Positions 18,460-30,222 are shown, counted from the first letter of the stretch. The stretch is DNA of 64,000 nt from Meandrina meandrites (GCA_963693305.1 OY855911.1:31611939-31675938); one strand, 5' to 3'. Notes: generated by a model from the letters alone, not told the origin. Made by a program: numbers and translations.

Positions 18460-21400
18460 ATGACAGACGTAGCAGACATCGAGGACCAAAGCCGTCGAAA
18501 TGAATTGGAAGCGGAGATGTCACGGTAATGTATAACAGTTCGTTGTTCACTTTCAAAATTCAAAGCGATCCTTCTGTCAGACAGCTGAAAGAAAACTCTT
18601 GAGGAACTTGCCTTGTCTAGATTTAAGTCCAAAATTAGAAGCAAAATACGTTTGGTTGAGAGAATAACCCCCTGTTGAACGAGATTGTTTTTTCTGAAGA
18701 AATACCTCGTGCAAAATGCTGAAAAAAAAAAAAAAACGTTTCAAAGCTTCTAGATTTCATAATTTTCAGGGGGGGGGGGGGGCATGCTCCTCCAGACCCC
18801 CCTAGAGGCTCGCACCTTCGGTTATTGCAGATCTTGCCTCGCCTTTGTCAAAAGTTTGGCTATGGCCCTTTTGGAGTCGAGACGTGATAACTGATAATTA
18901 ACAATTGAAGGGCCGCGAAAGAAAACGTCCCCCTCGAATTTTGGCAAAATTGAACATTGTCAAAAACATTCCAAATTTCACATGCAGGTTTGTTTATGTG
19001 TGCTTTACACTGACCTGTATCTCATTTCGTGTGTCTTTGCTTTCGTGTCGATAATTATCGTATGCAGAAATGAAAATAAAGTGCTTGCAGCTTTCATTCT
19101 TCACAGTCAGCCAGTAGTATGAGTTTTTCAACACAATGCGTGGTCATCTTTCTTCGTAGGGTTTTGTAAGTGTAACGGGAAGGCGAGAAGAACTTCAAAC
19201 GCGCCATTACAAGAAATTGCGATGCCGCAGCCATGTTTTCATTTTGATTTGCCTTGGGGGGGGGGGGGGGGGTTTAGAAAGGGACTGGATACCACATTGT
19301 GAGGTTGAGCTGATGTGTGAGAAAAGGAAAAAAGATGGCGATTTGCTTGTGAGAATAAAATGCTTTGAGTGCAACCATCTGGTGGTTGAAGGACATCATT
19401 AAGTCTGGATACTCGCAAGTCAATAGCATCTCTCGAAGAACTGAGGGTTGTTCTGCGCTTTGTTTGCACAATAGCGCTATTTTAGGCGCTGGAGGTGAAA
19501 GTTGTCCGACAAAGGCAGGTTGATCCAGGCGGGAAGTCTAAGGCAGGTTTCTTGTCGGGAACTTTGTCAGCACGAGTTTTGCAGTGTTGGCGGGGATGCT
19601 GCGGCATCAAAGTTGCCGATAAGCGAGCTGGTTTTAGACTTATCCAAATTGTTGGAGTGTTGCGGGCAGGACCTCTCCTGTCGACAAAATTCCCGGTACC
19701 TCATTAAATATTCATCGATCGATCGATCAATCGATGCAGCCGAAAACCAAAAAGTGCGTGAAGTCCTGTCTTGATTTCGCGGGATTTTTTGTAGTGTGTG
19801 TGATGCGATGATGCAAGGATTGGAGAAGTGAGAGCAAACAGTGCTTTACTGAAAGCAAAACTAAGATGTAGTATGAAAACCAGCGTTAAATTTAATGTCG
19901 ACGGCGACCGCCATGCATGTTTACTTCGCGTTCGTTAAATCGGATCGACAGAGCGCGTGTCGTGTCACAAAAGTAGTCGAGTGTTGTGGAGCCAAACAAG
20001 GGAAAAAAAAAAAACAGCTAACTGCAAGCACACCGGATGGAAAGCTAACCGCAAGCAAACCGAAGTGAAAGCTAACCGCAAGCAAACCGGAGTGAAAGCT
20101 AACCGCAAGCAAACTGCACTCAAGGCTAACCGCGGGCCTAGGGTTAAGCGTTTGGTTTATGGCTCAAATGCTAACCCTAATCCCAAATTTTAACCCTAAA
20201 CTGAAACGCTAACCCTAAACCTTGGAGTTAGGGTTAGAGTTAAAGTTTAGGCTAGGGCTTAGAGTTTGGTTTAAAACAGCCGTAACTGGTTAACCGGTTA
20301 ACCTTCGCTGATTTCATTGTTTCAACAAATGAAAGGCTTCTTTTGTTTATGCCTTATCCAATTAAGACGTTGCAAGCGAAAGCCGTGTTTTTTTGCATGC
20401 GTAATTTATGGAGAAAGAGACCAAACAACAGCGAAAGAAATACCGGGCAATGTTAAACACACATAAACAAAGCTACATGCAATATTTGGAGTTGTTTTGA
20501 CAATGTTCAATTTTGACAAAATTCCAGGAGGACGTTTTCTTTTGCGGCCTTTCAATTATTCACCGAAGTGAAGCTGAATACTGTGCATATTTACGGAGCC
20601 GAGAAGGCATGTACTAAAACCCGAAACAACGAAATGAAACGAGCAGAACCACCAAAACGACCGAAACGAAACCGCCGAAACGGCCAAAATGAGCGAAACG
20701 AAACAAAATCGCCAAAACAAGGAAAACCATTACTTTTATTGAGAGCTAACCATAAACAGGCTAACCTGGGCGTTTTTCAGGCTAACCTGAGCGATATTCA
20801 GGCTAACCAGAGTGCTATTTAGGCTAACCTGAGTGCAAGGTACACTCCGGTTAGCTTGAATGGCACTCCGGTTAGCTTGAATATCACTCAGGTTAGCCTG
20901 TTTACGATTAGCTCTCAATAATGGTAATGGGTTTTGCTTGTTTCGTTTTGGTCATTTCGGTGGTTTCACTTGTTTCGTTTCGGTGGTTTCATTTTGTTGT
21001 TTCGGGTTTTAGTACTTGCCAGCCGAGAAGTGGCAAGGTAAATATACACCACTTTCACCAACACTTAGATGAATAATTGGTTCAGTATATACCACACAAG
21101 CTGAATAACTAGCGGACCAAAACATTACTTTCAGTACCCAAAGCAACACAGGAAGCCATTTTGTTTCTGTTCAGCTGCTCAGAGGTTAAAAGTACTTTGC
21201 TAATCACCTCTGAGTTAACCAATCAGCATGCATGGAAAGCACTATTCACTTGTGTGGTATATACTAATTTGGATTAATTTTAGTACGCCATCTGAATTGG
21301 CCATGACTTCAAGATCAAATTTGTACTAAACTTGGCAGGTGGGTGAAGCAACAAAAAACCTTTGCTTACATAACAATATTGCCTTTCAGATTTGAGCAAG

Positions 21401-24400
21401 AAATAGCTGAACATCCTATCTCGAGACCAGTCATAGCTACCAACACATTTCATATGGCTTCAAAAGCAATCCAAAATGCTGTTGTTACACCCGAGACTAA
21501 ACCTGTACAAGATGTTCGATCTAACAATCGTCATTTTGCACCAAGACCTCAAGCGGTTCGCCCACCTCCATTATTACAGCCCGCAAATTTGCGACCTCCA
21601 ATTGTTCAAGGTACTTTTAATCAAGTTCCTCCTCATATACAAGGTCCAATCCAGCATCCTGGGCAAGCTCCGCCAAATCAGTTACCTCGATCTCCAATAC
21701 CACCTACAATGCCCTTACCACATGGGATCACTCCCATGGTTCCCCAGATGGTCCCCAATCCAAGAGCTCTCCCTGTTATGACCCCTGTTGGTGTACCCAT
21801 GGTTCCTGTGCCCATGCCTGTGGCATTACCTGGTATACCTGGGGCGGGGACTGTAGCTGCCACAGGACTACCAATGATGACTCCTGAAGAGCAGAGAGAG
21901 TGGGAATCAACATATTCACAGCCTGGGACTGCGGATACAAAAGATAAAAAGAAAACTAAAGAAAAGAAGTTCTTGAGAGTTGCAGGAAACACAGTTTGGG
22001 AGGATAATTCATTATCAGAATGGGAACAAGGTAAGGTTTCACCCTTTGACACCACTAGAAATACGGATAGTTTTCTTCTCAAAGCAGTTCATATGCCAAT
22101 ACAAGAGCAATGGTATTTGAACAAGAACTCAGCCTGGCTGGACAAATGTTTCACTCATGTTTTAATTTTGAAATAGAAAAGATGTTCTGTGATCCTAATG
22201 AGTTATAGAAATAGAAGTGGAAGTTTGGGAGAACAAGAAATGAGCTATTTTGTTTTCTTTCAAACTTTCATGAGTGTTTCTTCAACTCGATAGAAACACA
22301 GAAAACATATTTTTTATTTCTTGAATAAAACACTGCAAGGAAAAAAGTTATTGCAGTTTTCAATAACACGCGAACTCTGAAGTTCAAAGCCCAACTGACA
22401 ATTGGGTTTTTTCACTGCTGTCAATCAAAATTATGGCGACAGCCAACGAACCATGAAACACAGAAATAAACAGAATGGATCGAAATCTACCAATCACAAC
22501 TGACAGACGTGACCTTTTGACCTGGCTGAGCTGAGCTTCGGTTTCCCGAGAGGTCCGCTTAGATGATTGACGGCAACGAAAAACGTAAACTGTTGGTTGA
22601 GGTTTGAATTGCAGAGTTCGCACGTTATTGAAAGCCGCAATAAATCACTCATTTAGATTGATAAATCAGAATGTAAATTTTCTTTGCTTCTTTTCTTTGC
22701 ATTACGTCAACAGCTCATGCTAGCTCTGTGTTTCAATTGTTTTTTTTTAATTAGGGGTATGCCTTTAAGTGCATGGTTTCTTACCGGATGTTTTCTTATA
22801 GGTTACATTGGTTGGGGCAAAATTTAAGACTTGCCAACTCAAATTAAATGTAACTGATTGAGATATTATCTCTGGCCAATTTGTCAGCTTTTGCCAGTCC
22901 AAATGCTAGATATTCCAAAAAACTGTTTAACACATTATAAGAGGCCATTGTTTCTTGCTGTCACCATGACAACCTTCACAGCTGGACGAGTAACAAAGGA
23001 CTCTCTAGCCATAACTATCTTATTAGAACCTGGAAGAGCTGCAGTTTGTTTTTGTAGAAGTACTGTTACAAGTGTAGTGATTGCTTTAAATCCAGTTTAG
23101 ACTGCAGGGAGAGTAGGCGGCAGTGACAAGTGAGCTCGTTTGTCGTGAGGTGATTGCTATGACTAGAGTAACCGGCGACATGTAATCAGGTAGCCAGTGG
23201 AACTCTGGCAGACGCCGCCTTCTTTTGAAAACCCTGGACCATAGACCATCTAAACCATAACTATCTAAACTTTGTTTTACTAATAACTACAATAATTATA
23301 ATACTTAATATTTAGCCCAAAAGGGTTTTGTGGAAACAGCATATATTATATTACAAGAACACCTGTGTGTGAAGTAACTTTCCTGTCTTTTCTTTTCAGA
23401 TGACTTTCGAGTATTTTGTGGTGATCTGGGTAATGAAGTGACGGATGAGATTCTATCTAGAACATTCTCAAAGTATCCATCTTTACTAAAGGCTAAAGTT
23501 GTCCGCGACAAAAAGACAAACAAGAGCAAAGGATACGGATTTCTTAGTTTTAAAGATCCCAATGACTTTGTGAAAGCTATGCGAGAAATGAATGGTTAGT
23601 AATGTTTTTGTAAAGTATGATCAACGCATTGACACCTGGAGTTTTCTGATCATTCATGAGCTAAATTAATCCCAAACTACCGGTACTTGAAACAACATTT
23701 GCAACACAGAAACATTCATTGTGTTTCACCAGTATATAAATTGCAACATTTTTTTTACAACATTTTTGGTCGGGCATGCAGGGCTGCAAATAATTTTTGG
23801 ATAGTGACCGGTCTTGTTGACCGGCCAAACCAATTTTAGCTCGGTCACGTCTCGTTTTTGACCGGTCAAAATATTGAAAATATTTCTTTTGAAGAAATAG
23901 CCTATTAAGCCAAAAATATGCTCCTGAAAATTCGTCACATAAAAGTTTTAATCGATAAAAGTATCACTAAATATGTTCAATATTTGCATTTCGGTTTTTT
24001 CCACAAGCAATGGCCTCAGACTACGTTCTACTCGCCATAAATTTTTTTCACCTCTGCGCATCATCATTTTAAAAGCTTGCAAAAACAACGAGACTTTGTA
24101 GAAAATCTGAAATATCTTAAAACCTTTGGTAGAAGGTAGGTTTTCATTCTGTTCAACTGAAACTGTCAATAATTCAATAGCACTGTAGTATTTATCTTGG
24201 TGCAGAAAAACGGTAATTTGAGATCTATGATAACTTTATTTACAAATCGCAGTGGCGTGAAGAGACGAGCCTGACTGCAGAATTCCTTCCACAAAATGAA
24301 CACTGGCAACCTTTTACTTTCATTGTTAATGAAAATACTCCAGACCTTTGTATTTTCTAAAGCACCACTGGTGAAAGTAATTTTCTAAACCGATAAACAC

Positions 24401-25733
24401 AACTCAAAACAAAGCGGTAAAGTGAGACTGTGAGCAACGAAAAAGCAAAATCTTTTGCGGTCAATTGTTCACTAAATGGATTTACCGATCCTTCGAAAAA
24501 TTTCAGCTAAACTCGAAGCAAAAATGTATATAACCATTTTAAACAGATATTTAATAAACCACTTTCGAGTGCAAGCTATTTTTCCCGGCCCGCCCGACAA
24601 CTGAAACTGTAATTGTGTGTTAATACTAGACGATGATTGATGCGATATTCATTGTTGTCCGTTTAGTGTATGTTACCGCCAAAACTTCACAAAGCCGCAG
24701 AACGTGACCGTCTCATCCGCACTCTACGTTTTTGTGACTGCAAGCTGCTAAGATATTTTATGATTTAACTGTTTATAATTTCCAAAAATAATGCAAATAA
24801 ATTAATTTTTCTAGTTATTTTTGTACGTGACCGGTCAAAATGACCGCCAAACCGAAATTTTGTCCGGACAAATAGTCATCTTGGCCGGACATTGTCCGTT
24901 GACCGGCCGTTATTTGCAGCCCTGGGCATGGGCGCAAATCAAAATTTTGAGATAGTCTTTGAACGAGAAACTAACCCACCTCTTTCTACTTTCTGTTTTT
25001 TAATTTTTCCTCCTTTTTGCTTTCCTCTAGTGTAGCATTTGCTGTAGTTGTTGCCTTGCTTTACAACAGGCTTTCAGTTCAAAAATGTCTGCAAATTCTT
25101 ACAATGGAGTCACTAAGGGTGCTTACCATTTAGCCAAAAAATCCGGAAATTTCGGTTGAAAGTCAAATGGAACAGTAATTTTCCGGAAAATCCATTCGGA
25201 AATTGTGGACTACCTCCAGAGGTAGTCCTCTTTTTCTGTCCGGAACGGAACGTCGGAAATTTCCTTAGCATTTGCACGACTTCCCAGTTCCAGTCTCTCA
25301 TCAACGGAAAACAATAACAGGAAACCGAAGTTCAAATGGTAAGCGCCATCTCGTTCGGTTGGATTGCTGATTTTGGAAAATCCCTGACCATTAATCAGTG
25401 TTCATTCCAACCGGTTGCTTCTGTCAAATGGTAAGCACCCTAAGGGTAGAAGAGGATAATTTTCTCGGAGTTCAGAGCTCTCACCACTGCCCCATCCCCT
25501 CTGACATTAAATTTTCCAAGTGCCGTGAAACTTCCTCATTAGATATGTTATTGTTTTTATCCAAAATTATGTAGAGTATATTATTATTTTTATTAATATA
25601 AATTATTTTCTCTTTTTCAGGTAAATATATTGGTAATCGACCAATCAAACTAAGGAAAAGCACTTGGAAAGACCGTAATATAGAAGTTGTCAAGAAAAAG
25701 TCAAAAGAAAAGAAGCGCTTGGGATATAGATAA
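18460..25733 (+). CDS. RBM42: RNA-binding protein 42
   Basis: Coding exons: 18460-18524, 21390-22030, 23400-23594 and 25621-25733; 337 residues. Exon 1 encodes MTDVADIEDQSRRNELEAEM then SR and joins in frame to FEQEIAEHPISRPVIATNTF, matching the conserved RBM42 N-terminus (EMEAEM..FEQE, RPIIATNT). Exon 2 is the Pro/Met-rich low-complexity middle followed by a Lys-rich DKKKTKEKKFLRVAGNTVWE. The single C-terminal RRM runs from about residue 236 with FRVFCGDLGNEV (RNP2-like), SKGYGFLSF (RNP1) and the RBM42-specific ending YIGNRPIKLRKSTWKDRNIE then VVKKKSKEKKRLG. All junctions are GT-AG with matching phase. Vertebrate RBM42 is a nuclear RNA-binding protein linked to hnRNP K and to splicing. Shorter than the human protein because the middle region is shorter. 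Introns 1 and 3 carry several transposon insertions. Confidence 0.93.
20016..20133 (+). repeat. 27-bp tandem repeat in RBM42 intron 1
   Basis: Units start at 20016, 20043, 20070, 20097 and 20124, an exact 27-bp period. Consensus is AGCTAACCGCAAGCAAACCG followed by GAGTGAA. Copies 2-4 are nearly identical. The unit resembles the GCTAACC-containing units inside the foldback element at 20606-21020. Confidence 0.9.
20134..20272. repeat. Degenerate telomere-like CTAACCC / TTAGGG stretch
   Basis: CTAACCCTAA and related phrases recur at 20170-20220, then the orientation flips to GTTAGGGTTAGAGTT (20226-20240) and decays to TAGGGCTTAG. Copies are imperfect. It may be an interstitial telomeric remnant or low-complexity expansion of the neighbouring GCTAACC repeat. 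Confidence 0.6.
20606..21020. mobile_element. Foldback element with 9-bp target duplication
   Basis: The ends GGCATGTACTAAAACCCGAA and GGCAAGTACTAAAACCCGAA (other strand) start long inverted arms rich in CCGAAACG. Deeper in, a second inverted pair starts with TTGAGAGCTAAYCRTAAACA. Inside are tandem units of about 26 bases with AGGCTAACCTGAG. The flanks carry AGCCGAGAA directly (20597-20605 and 21021-21029). A 9-bp duplication and long arms fit Mutator-like (MULE) or foldback elements. No ORF of note. Confidence 0.85.
23779..24924. mobile_element. hAT-like non-autonomous element in RBM42 intron 3
   Basis: Inverted ends CAGGGCTGCAAATAA (15 bp perfect), with subterminal inverted matches around GACCGGTC and GACCGGCC. 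GGCATG flanks both sides (23773-23778 and 24925-24930); an 8-bp duplication with one mismatch is also possible if the border shifts by one. CAGGG ends are typical of hAT elements. The 1.1-kb interior has no transposase ORF. Confidence 0.8.
25117..25440. mobile_element. PIF/Harbinger-like MITE in RBM42 intron 3
   Basis: Inverted ends GGGTGCTTACCATTT (15 bp perfect), flanked by TAA on both sides (25114-25116 and 25441-25443). A 3-bp TWA-type duplication and GGG ends fit PIF/Harbinger. The interior has the inverted pair GGACTACCTC / GAGGTAGTCC near 25207. 324 bp, no coding capacity; ends 180 bases before exon 4. Confidence 0.85.
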
Positions 25734-25980
25734 CAGCCAACATTAATGAAGTATCCTAACATTCATCTTGCATTATCACCATACTGAGAAATTCTAAACA
25801 CAGAGGCAAGGAATGTGTTAGAACAACGAGAAGAAGGAGACTGTCCTTTATGTGTTGTTGGTGCCCTCCCACCAAGATACGACATCTCCAGGTGGCACTT
25901 ACATAAAGCCTAAGAACACATGGGGATGTCTTAATTTTCTCGTTATCGCCGTATTTTCTTGATTAAATACTCTTTGTGTT
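25734..25980 (+). other. 3' flank of RBM42
   Basis: Likely 3'UTR and downstream sequence. No AATAAA is evident directly after the stop; the first candidates lie in the repeat that follows. No gene seen. Confidence 0.4.
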
Positions 25981-26463
25981 TACCATATTTTCTCGATAAG
26001 ATGCCCCCTGTGTTTATTTCAAACTTGGCCTGGTGGACACGGGGTTTATTTCACTTCAGGCCCGCTTTCCATTAAGCAACGGTTTTTATTCACTATTTTT
26101 GACAAAAATGTATCTGTAATATACCTACAGCTGAATATCGCTTAAATAAATACACGAGGGGCCTATTTTCAACTCCACCTTGGAGACCTGGTGTTTATTC
26201 GGTATCCAGCATTTAATCTAGAAAATATGGTATTTCAAACTTGGCGTGGTGCACCCAGTGTTGATTCCTGCATTATTCGAGCCCAGTATTTATCAAACAA
26301 ACATTTTTATTCATTATTTTTGACAGATATGCCTCTGTTATTATACCTACAGCCTATTGTATTCCAAATAAATGATTGAGGGGGACAAACTTAACTTACC
26401 TAATGTGCCTTGGAGACCCAGCCTTAATTCAAGACCTGGCATTCAGTCGAGAAAATATGGTAC
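25981..26463 (+). repeat. Tandem dimer of a ~230-bp repeat with inverted outer ends
   Basis: Two diverged copies, about 26016-26231 and 26232-26463. Shared landmarks in the same order: TTTCAAACTTGGC, TTTTTATTCA.TATTTTTGAC, ATACCTACAGC, CCTTGGAGAC, AGAAAATATGGTA. The outer left end ACCATATTTTCTCGA (25982-25996) is inverted relative to the right end TCGAGAAAATATGGT, so the whole behaves like one inverted-repeat element. Confidence 0.7.
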
Positions 26464-27961
26464 CTCCCAAAATGTTTTTACAACAAGCACCTAGGTTTGT
26501 TGTAACTGTGCATGTAACTGTATTTGTCTGGAACTGAAGTGGGGGGGGGGGGGGGGGGGGGTGGATTACTAAAAAAATATTGTACTGGGAGGTTCCACCC
26601 CAACATCCTAACCCTTACCATTTCATATACATTTTTGACAGAAGAGGGACTTTACCCCTTTCATATACCTTTGATAGGTCTGTTCAATATATTTTGAAAG
26701 GCCGTTTTAAATATCTAAATGACAGTTTTCCTTACCCTTTTGTATACTCCAACTTGTGAAATTCCTCCCTTTTATATACCTATATGTAGAGCCTGAAAAA
26801 GGCATCCCTTTCAGGTGGAGCCTTCCCATATAGTCCACTATAGCGAGTACCCCCTCCTCCCAGGGATATTTGTAAGCTTTATCTGCATTATCATCTGTCT
26901 TTTCTTGGATTGAAATTTCACTTTCCATGCAAGCTTAATTATTAATAGGCCTTTTGCAATTGTTGGTCAGGTGACGTTCATTTCTCATTATATAAACTTG
27001 ACAAGAATTGGTGGAGAACTAACTACAGCACGATTGATCAGAAATCGAGGTCCCAAGTCTGGAGTCTCTAATACAGCCCATGGAATCATCCTTAGGCTGT
27101 GTCTAGGGGGACTGGAAGAAGGGCAAAGCAATCATTTATATGATTCTTTGCACAAGGGGCTTGGGAGTCTGGGGGCGCTTCCCATTTGCCAGAACTAGCT
27201 GGCCAGACCGGTATGATCAAGAACAGAATTCCGTTGTTAGCCAGATTTGTCCTGTCTAATCAGTCAATACATAAATATTATACATTGTTACGGTGCATTT
27301 GTGAGAAATTCTTGTGGAAAAGGTCTAGTTCACTATCAAAACCACTGGGCCAGCCGGCCAGTTCTGACAAAAGGAAAGTGCCCTGGAACTTCACCTGTTT
27401 TACATATAAAATTACAATAGATTATTTTCTGTCCCCTTCATGCTTATCACATTACTCCTTTATTCCCCAGCATACCCCTGTAGTTGGCCCAGTGCTTACC
27501 CCAGGGAAAACCTTGAGATATGAGCATTTGGATGATGAGCCCTGGGATTATGTTTTTCTCAACATGCTATCTTGGTAGGCTTATTTTCAAACTTTGACAG
27601 CACATTAGGTTGCAATAGGTGATCTCTTCTTTGTAAATACTTTATGGTTTATATCTTTTCCTAAATGTGGAGTTCTTTTTTGCCCAAGTATAACATCGTA
27701 ATAATTATTAGCACATAATAATTTATGTCAAGAAAAAAAAATATTAAAAGAATGATTTAATTTCCCAGAAGGTGTCGAGAGACTTTTTGTTCGTTCAAGA
27801 ACCCTTTTTAGTAACGTTTATTTTGATTGGCTTAAAATGTGGTGTGTCCCGAAAATTAACCAATCAAATTTGACCTTGTACCAAAGGTAGTGAGCTTGCA
27901 AAAGGCTCCGACACCTGTTTTGTTGTAAATTCTGAAGTACGATTCTGTGGAATTATTCAAT
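26464..27961. other. Intergenic between RBM42 and SC5D
   Basis: Includes a G-run at 26541-26561 and poorly conserved sequence. An ORF at 27186-27578 contains a stretch, 27472-27575, bounded by a good acceptor (TTCCCCAG) and donor (TTG|GTAGGC) and reading HTPVVGPVLTPGKTLRYEHL then DDEPWDYVFLNML. I do not recognise it and see no partner exon. Bases about 27780-27961 should hold the SC5D promoter and 5'UTR. Confidence 0.4.
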
Positions 27962-28798
27962 ATGGACCTTGTTCTCAATGTCCTCGATCATCACCTGCTT
28001 ACACCTTACGTTTATCCTGCAACATGGCCCGAGGATGACTGGCTGAGGCAATTTATTTCGCTGCTTCTCGTCGTGAACGTCGGAGGCGTGATCATGTACT
28101 TTTCCTTCGCATCCTTCAGCTTCCTTGTCGTGTTCGACAAGACACTTATGCAACACCCGCTCATTCTTGAGAACCAGATCCGAAAAGAAATAATGGTGAC
28201 CTTGAAATCTATTCCTTTCATGAGCTTTCCAACGGTTCTGCTTTTCCTTTTGGAGGTGCGTGGATACAGTCGACTATACCTTCCATCAAACTTTGCTTGG
28301 CCGCATTTTGTCGGGGACATCATCTTCAGCACGCTTTGCTTTCTTGTCTTCACCGACGCATTAATTTACTGGATCCATCGTGGAATGCACCATCGATCTG
28401 TCTACAAGTATTTGCACAAGGTTCATCATCGTTGGAAGGTGCCAACTCCGTTTGCAAGTCATGCTTTTCATCCGTTGGACGGTTTTCTGCAGAGCTTTCC
28501 GTATCATCTTTACCCGTTCATTTTCCCGTTGAATAAATACGTGTACTTGGCACTCTTTGTCTTCGTCAATATTTGGACGGTGTCGATTCATGATGGAAAT
28601 TACAGTGTTCCCGAGCTGTTACGACCCGTGATAAACGGATCAGCTCATCATACAGATCACCATTTGTTGTACAACTGTAACTATGGACAATACTTTACAC
28701 TGTGGGATCGTATCGGTGGCTCGTTTCGTTACCCTAACGCTTTTGATGGAAAGGCTCCAATTGACGACCTAAAGAAAAACGGAGGCAAAATGGAGTGA
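27962..28798 (+). CDS. SC5D: Lathosterol oxidase (sterol C5-desaturase)
   Basis: Di-iron, ER-membrane enzyme that introduces the C5 double bond in late sterol synthesis (lathosterol to 7-dehydrocholesterol). 278 residues from the ATG at 27962; the start MDLVLNV and the following TPYVYPATWPEDD match vertebrate SC5D closely. A 5-codon upstream extension begins with GTG and is not used. Histidine clusters of the fatty-acid hydroxylase family are intact: HRGMHH (139-144), HKVHH (152-156), HAFH (167-170) and HHTDHH (229-234). Several hydrophobic segments (about 30-58, 82-98, 115-137, 180-207) span the membrane. The coding region is a single exon, whereas vertebrate SC5D is interrupted by introns. 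The C-terminus is shorter than the human protein. Confidence 0.96.
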   Translation: MDLVLNVLDHHLLTPYVYPATWPEDDWLRQFISLLLVVNVGGVIMYFSFASFSFLVVFDKTLMQHPLILENQIRKEIMVTLKSIPFMSFPTVLLFLLEVRGYSRLYLPSNFAWPHFVGDIIFSTLCFLVFTDALIYWIHRGMHHRSVYKYLHKVHHRWKVPTPFASHAFHPLDGFLQSFPYHLYPFIFPLNKYVYLALFVFVNIWTVSIHDGNYSVPELLRPVINGSAHHTDHHLLYNCNYGQYFTLWDRIGGSFRYPNAFDGKAPIDDLKKNGGKME

Positions 28799-29152
28799 TA
28801 GTCGCAAACACTGCAAAACTTTGAGGCGTTACTTATTACTTTATTCGTCTACAACGTTTGAGACATAGCGTGCCTGTACAACGCATAATAATTCGTGCGC
28901 CGTTGGGGTATACAGATCACATTACAAGAATGTAAACATCGGGTCACGCTGCCCTGCAGACTGCCGACTGTGGAGTGTAGACCGTGCAAGTCATTCAGTT
29001 GTGAATTATAAATCTAAGTGTTGCTTTCAATAACCAGAAATAAGAGAAATACAAAAATAATTTAGTGCAGGTAGATTTGCAAGATATATATTTTTGTGTG
29101 TAATCATTGATGCATGCGAATGATCATTATTGGTGCTGAGCCATATTCTGCT
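28799..29152 (+). other. SC5D 3' flank
   Basis: 3'UTR and flank. No gene seen and no clear AATAAA close to the stop. Confidence 0.4.
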
Positions 29153-29734
29153 AGCCTGCGAACAGGCTAGAGGGTGAAGAAAGCCCGGGGGGGGGGGGGG
29201 GGGGGGGCACTTCCTATAAATGGGCTAATGGGGATGTGCCGTTGGATGGGGTCGCATTTTCACGACAGGACTGACTATAATGGGGCCGCTTTTTCAAGCA
29301 TTTTTTATAGGGTGACTAGAATGGGGTCACACTCCTGTGGGATTTTGAGAGTAAGAAAAACCTGGCAAGTTGTGAGTTATAAACGGAAAGATTCGCCGAA
29401 AAAAAAAAGTTACCGTATTCATTGCTGTTGTTTAATATTTGACAAACGGCTCCCATTAGGTGACTAAGTTAGGGTTGTGAAAATTACATTTACCCAAAAG
29501 TGACTAAGATGGGGTGTGTAATTGTCCATAGAATATGACTATAATGGGGTAGGGGTTCTGAGAGGCTAGCGGCACATACCCAACAAAGATTGGTCCAAGT
29601 ACCCCCCCCCCCCCCCCACCCCCGGGGAAGAAAGAAAGGAAGAGGATGACGAGTGAAGTGAGTCATGCTATACTCAACATCAGCTTGGATTTGTTTCACC
29701 CTGTGCCTCACTTGGGAGCCTGTTCGCAGGCTAA
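29153..29734. mobile_element. Inverted-repeat element with G/C-runs
   Basis: TAGCCTGCGAACAGGCT at the left (29153) and AGCCTGTTCGCAGGCTA at the right (29718-29734) are exact complements; each is also nearly palindromic. Inside, a G-run at about 29188-29207 faces a C-run at about 29601-29616, and the phrase GACTATAATGGGG or GACTAGAATGGGG recurs. No transposase. No target duplication identified. Confidence 0.65.
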
Positions 29735-30222
29735 AATAAAGTAAATTCAACTGGAATCTGACTCTGCAGGGTCTTGGTTTTGGCGTAGTCAGAAGCCCAT
29801 CAAATACTGGGGGTTTTGCAGGTAGTGTCATGTGATGGACAACTGTATATCCTGGTGTTTTTTTGTTAGATTTGCAGTATTAAAAACAGTTATATTTTTA
29901 TTATAGAACTCACAAAATGGCTCTAGCTTTACCTTGTTTTCTCTTATGGAGGGGGACATTGGGGTTTGTGGACTTGCAGTATTGGTCAATTTTTCATGCA
30001 GTATTTTGGTAATTTTAATCTTGAATTGCAGTATTACAGTATTCTCCAAACCTGCAGGATGCGTTTTCCTTACATTGATGATAGTCGGTATAAAAATGTG
30101 TCCTTCACTTTTTCCAACTATTTATAGCTGTTTCTGGTTGTTTTGTCACACATTTTAATCTACAATTTGACTGTTTTAACAATCAGTTTAAGGCTTCATT
30201 GTTTTCACAGTCCCACTGCTTG
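29735..30222. other. No gene seen
   Basis: AT-rich intergenic sequence with the repeated phrases TGCAGTATT and TTTTAATC. ORFs are short and featureless. Confidence 0.35.

Noticed and set aside
20016..20133. CRISPR-like array (27-bp periodic repeats)
   Set aside because: Repeats are head-to-tail with no unique spacers, in an animal intron; this is a minisatellite.
20134..20272. True telomere or chromosome end
   Set aside because: Copies are degenerate, flip orientation and are embedded in the RBM42 intron.
21476..22082. Two ORFs overlapping RBM42 exon 2
   Set aside because: Both are alternative-frame or antisense shadows of the Pro-rich coding exon.
27947..27961. Five-codon extension of SC5D
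   Set aside because: It begins with GTG; the ATG at 27962 matches the conserved MDLVL start.
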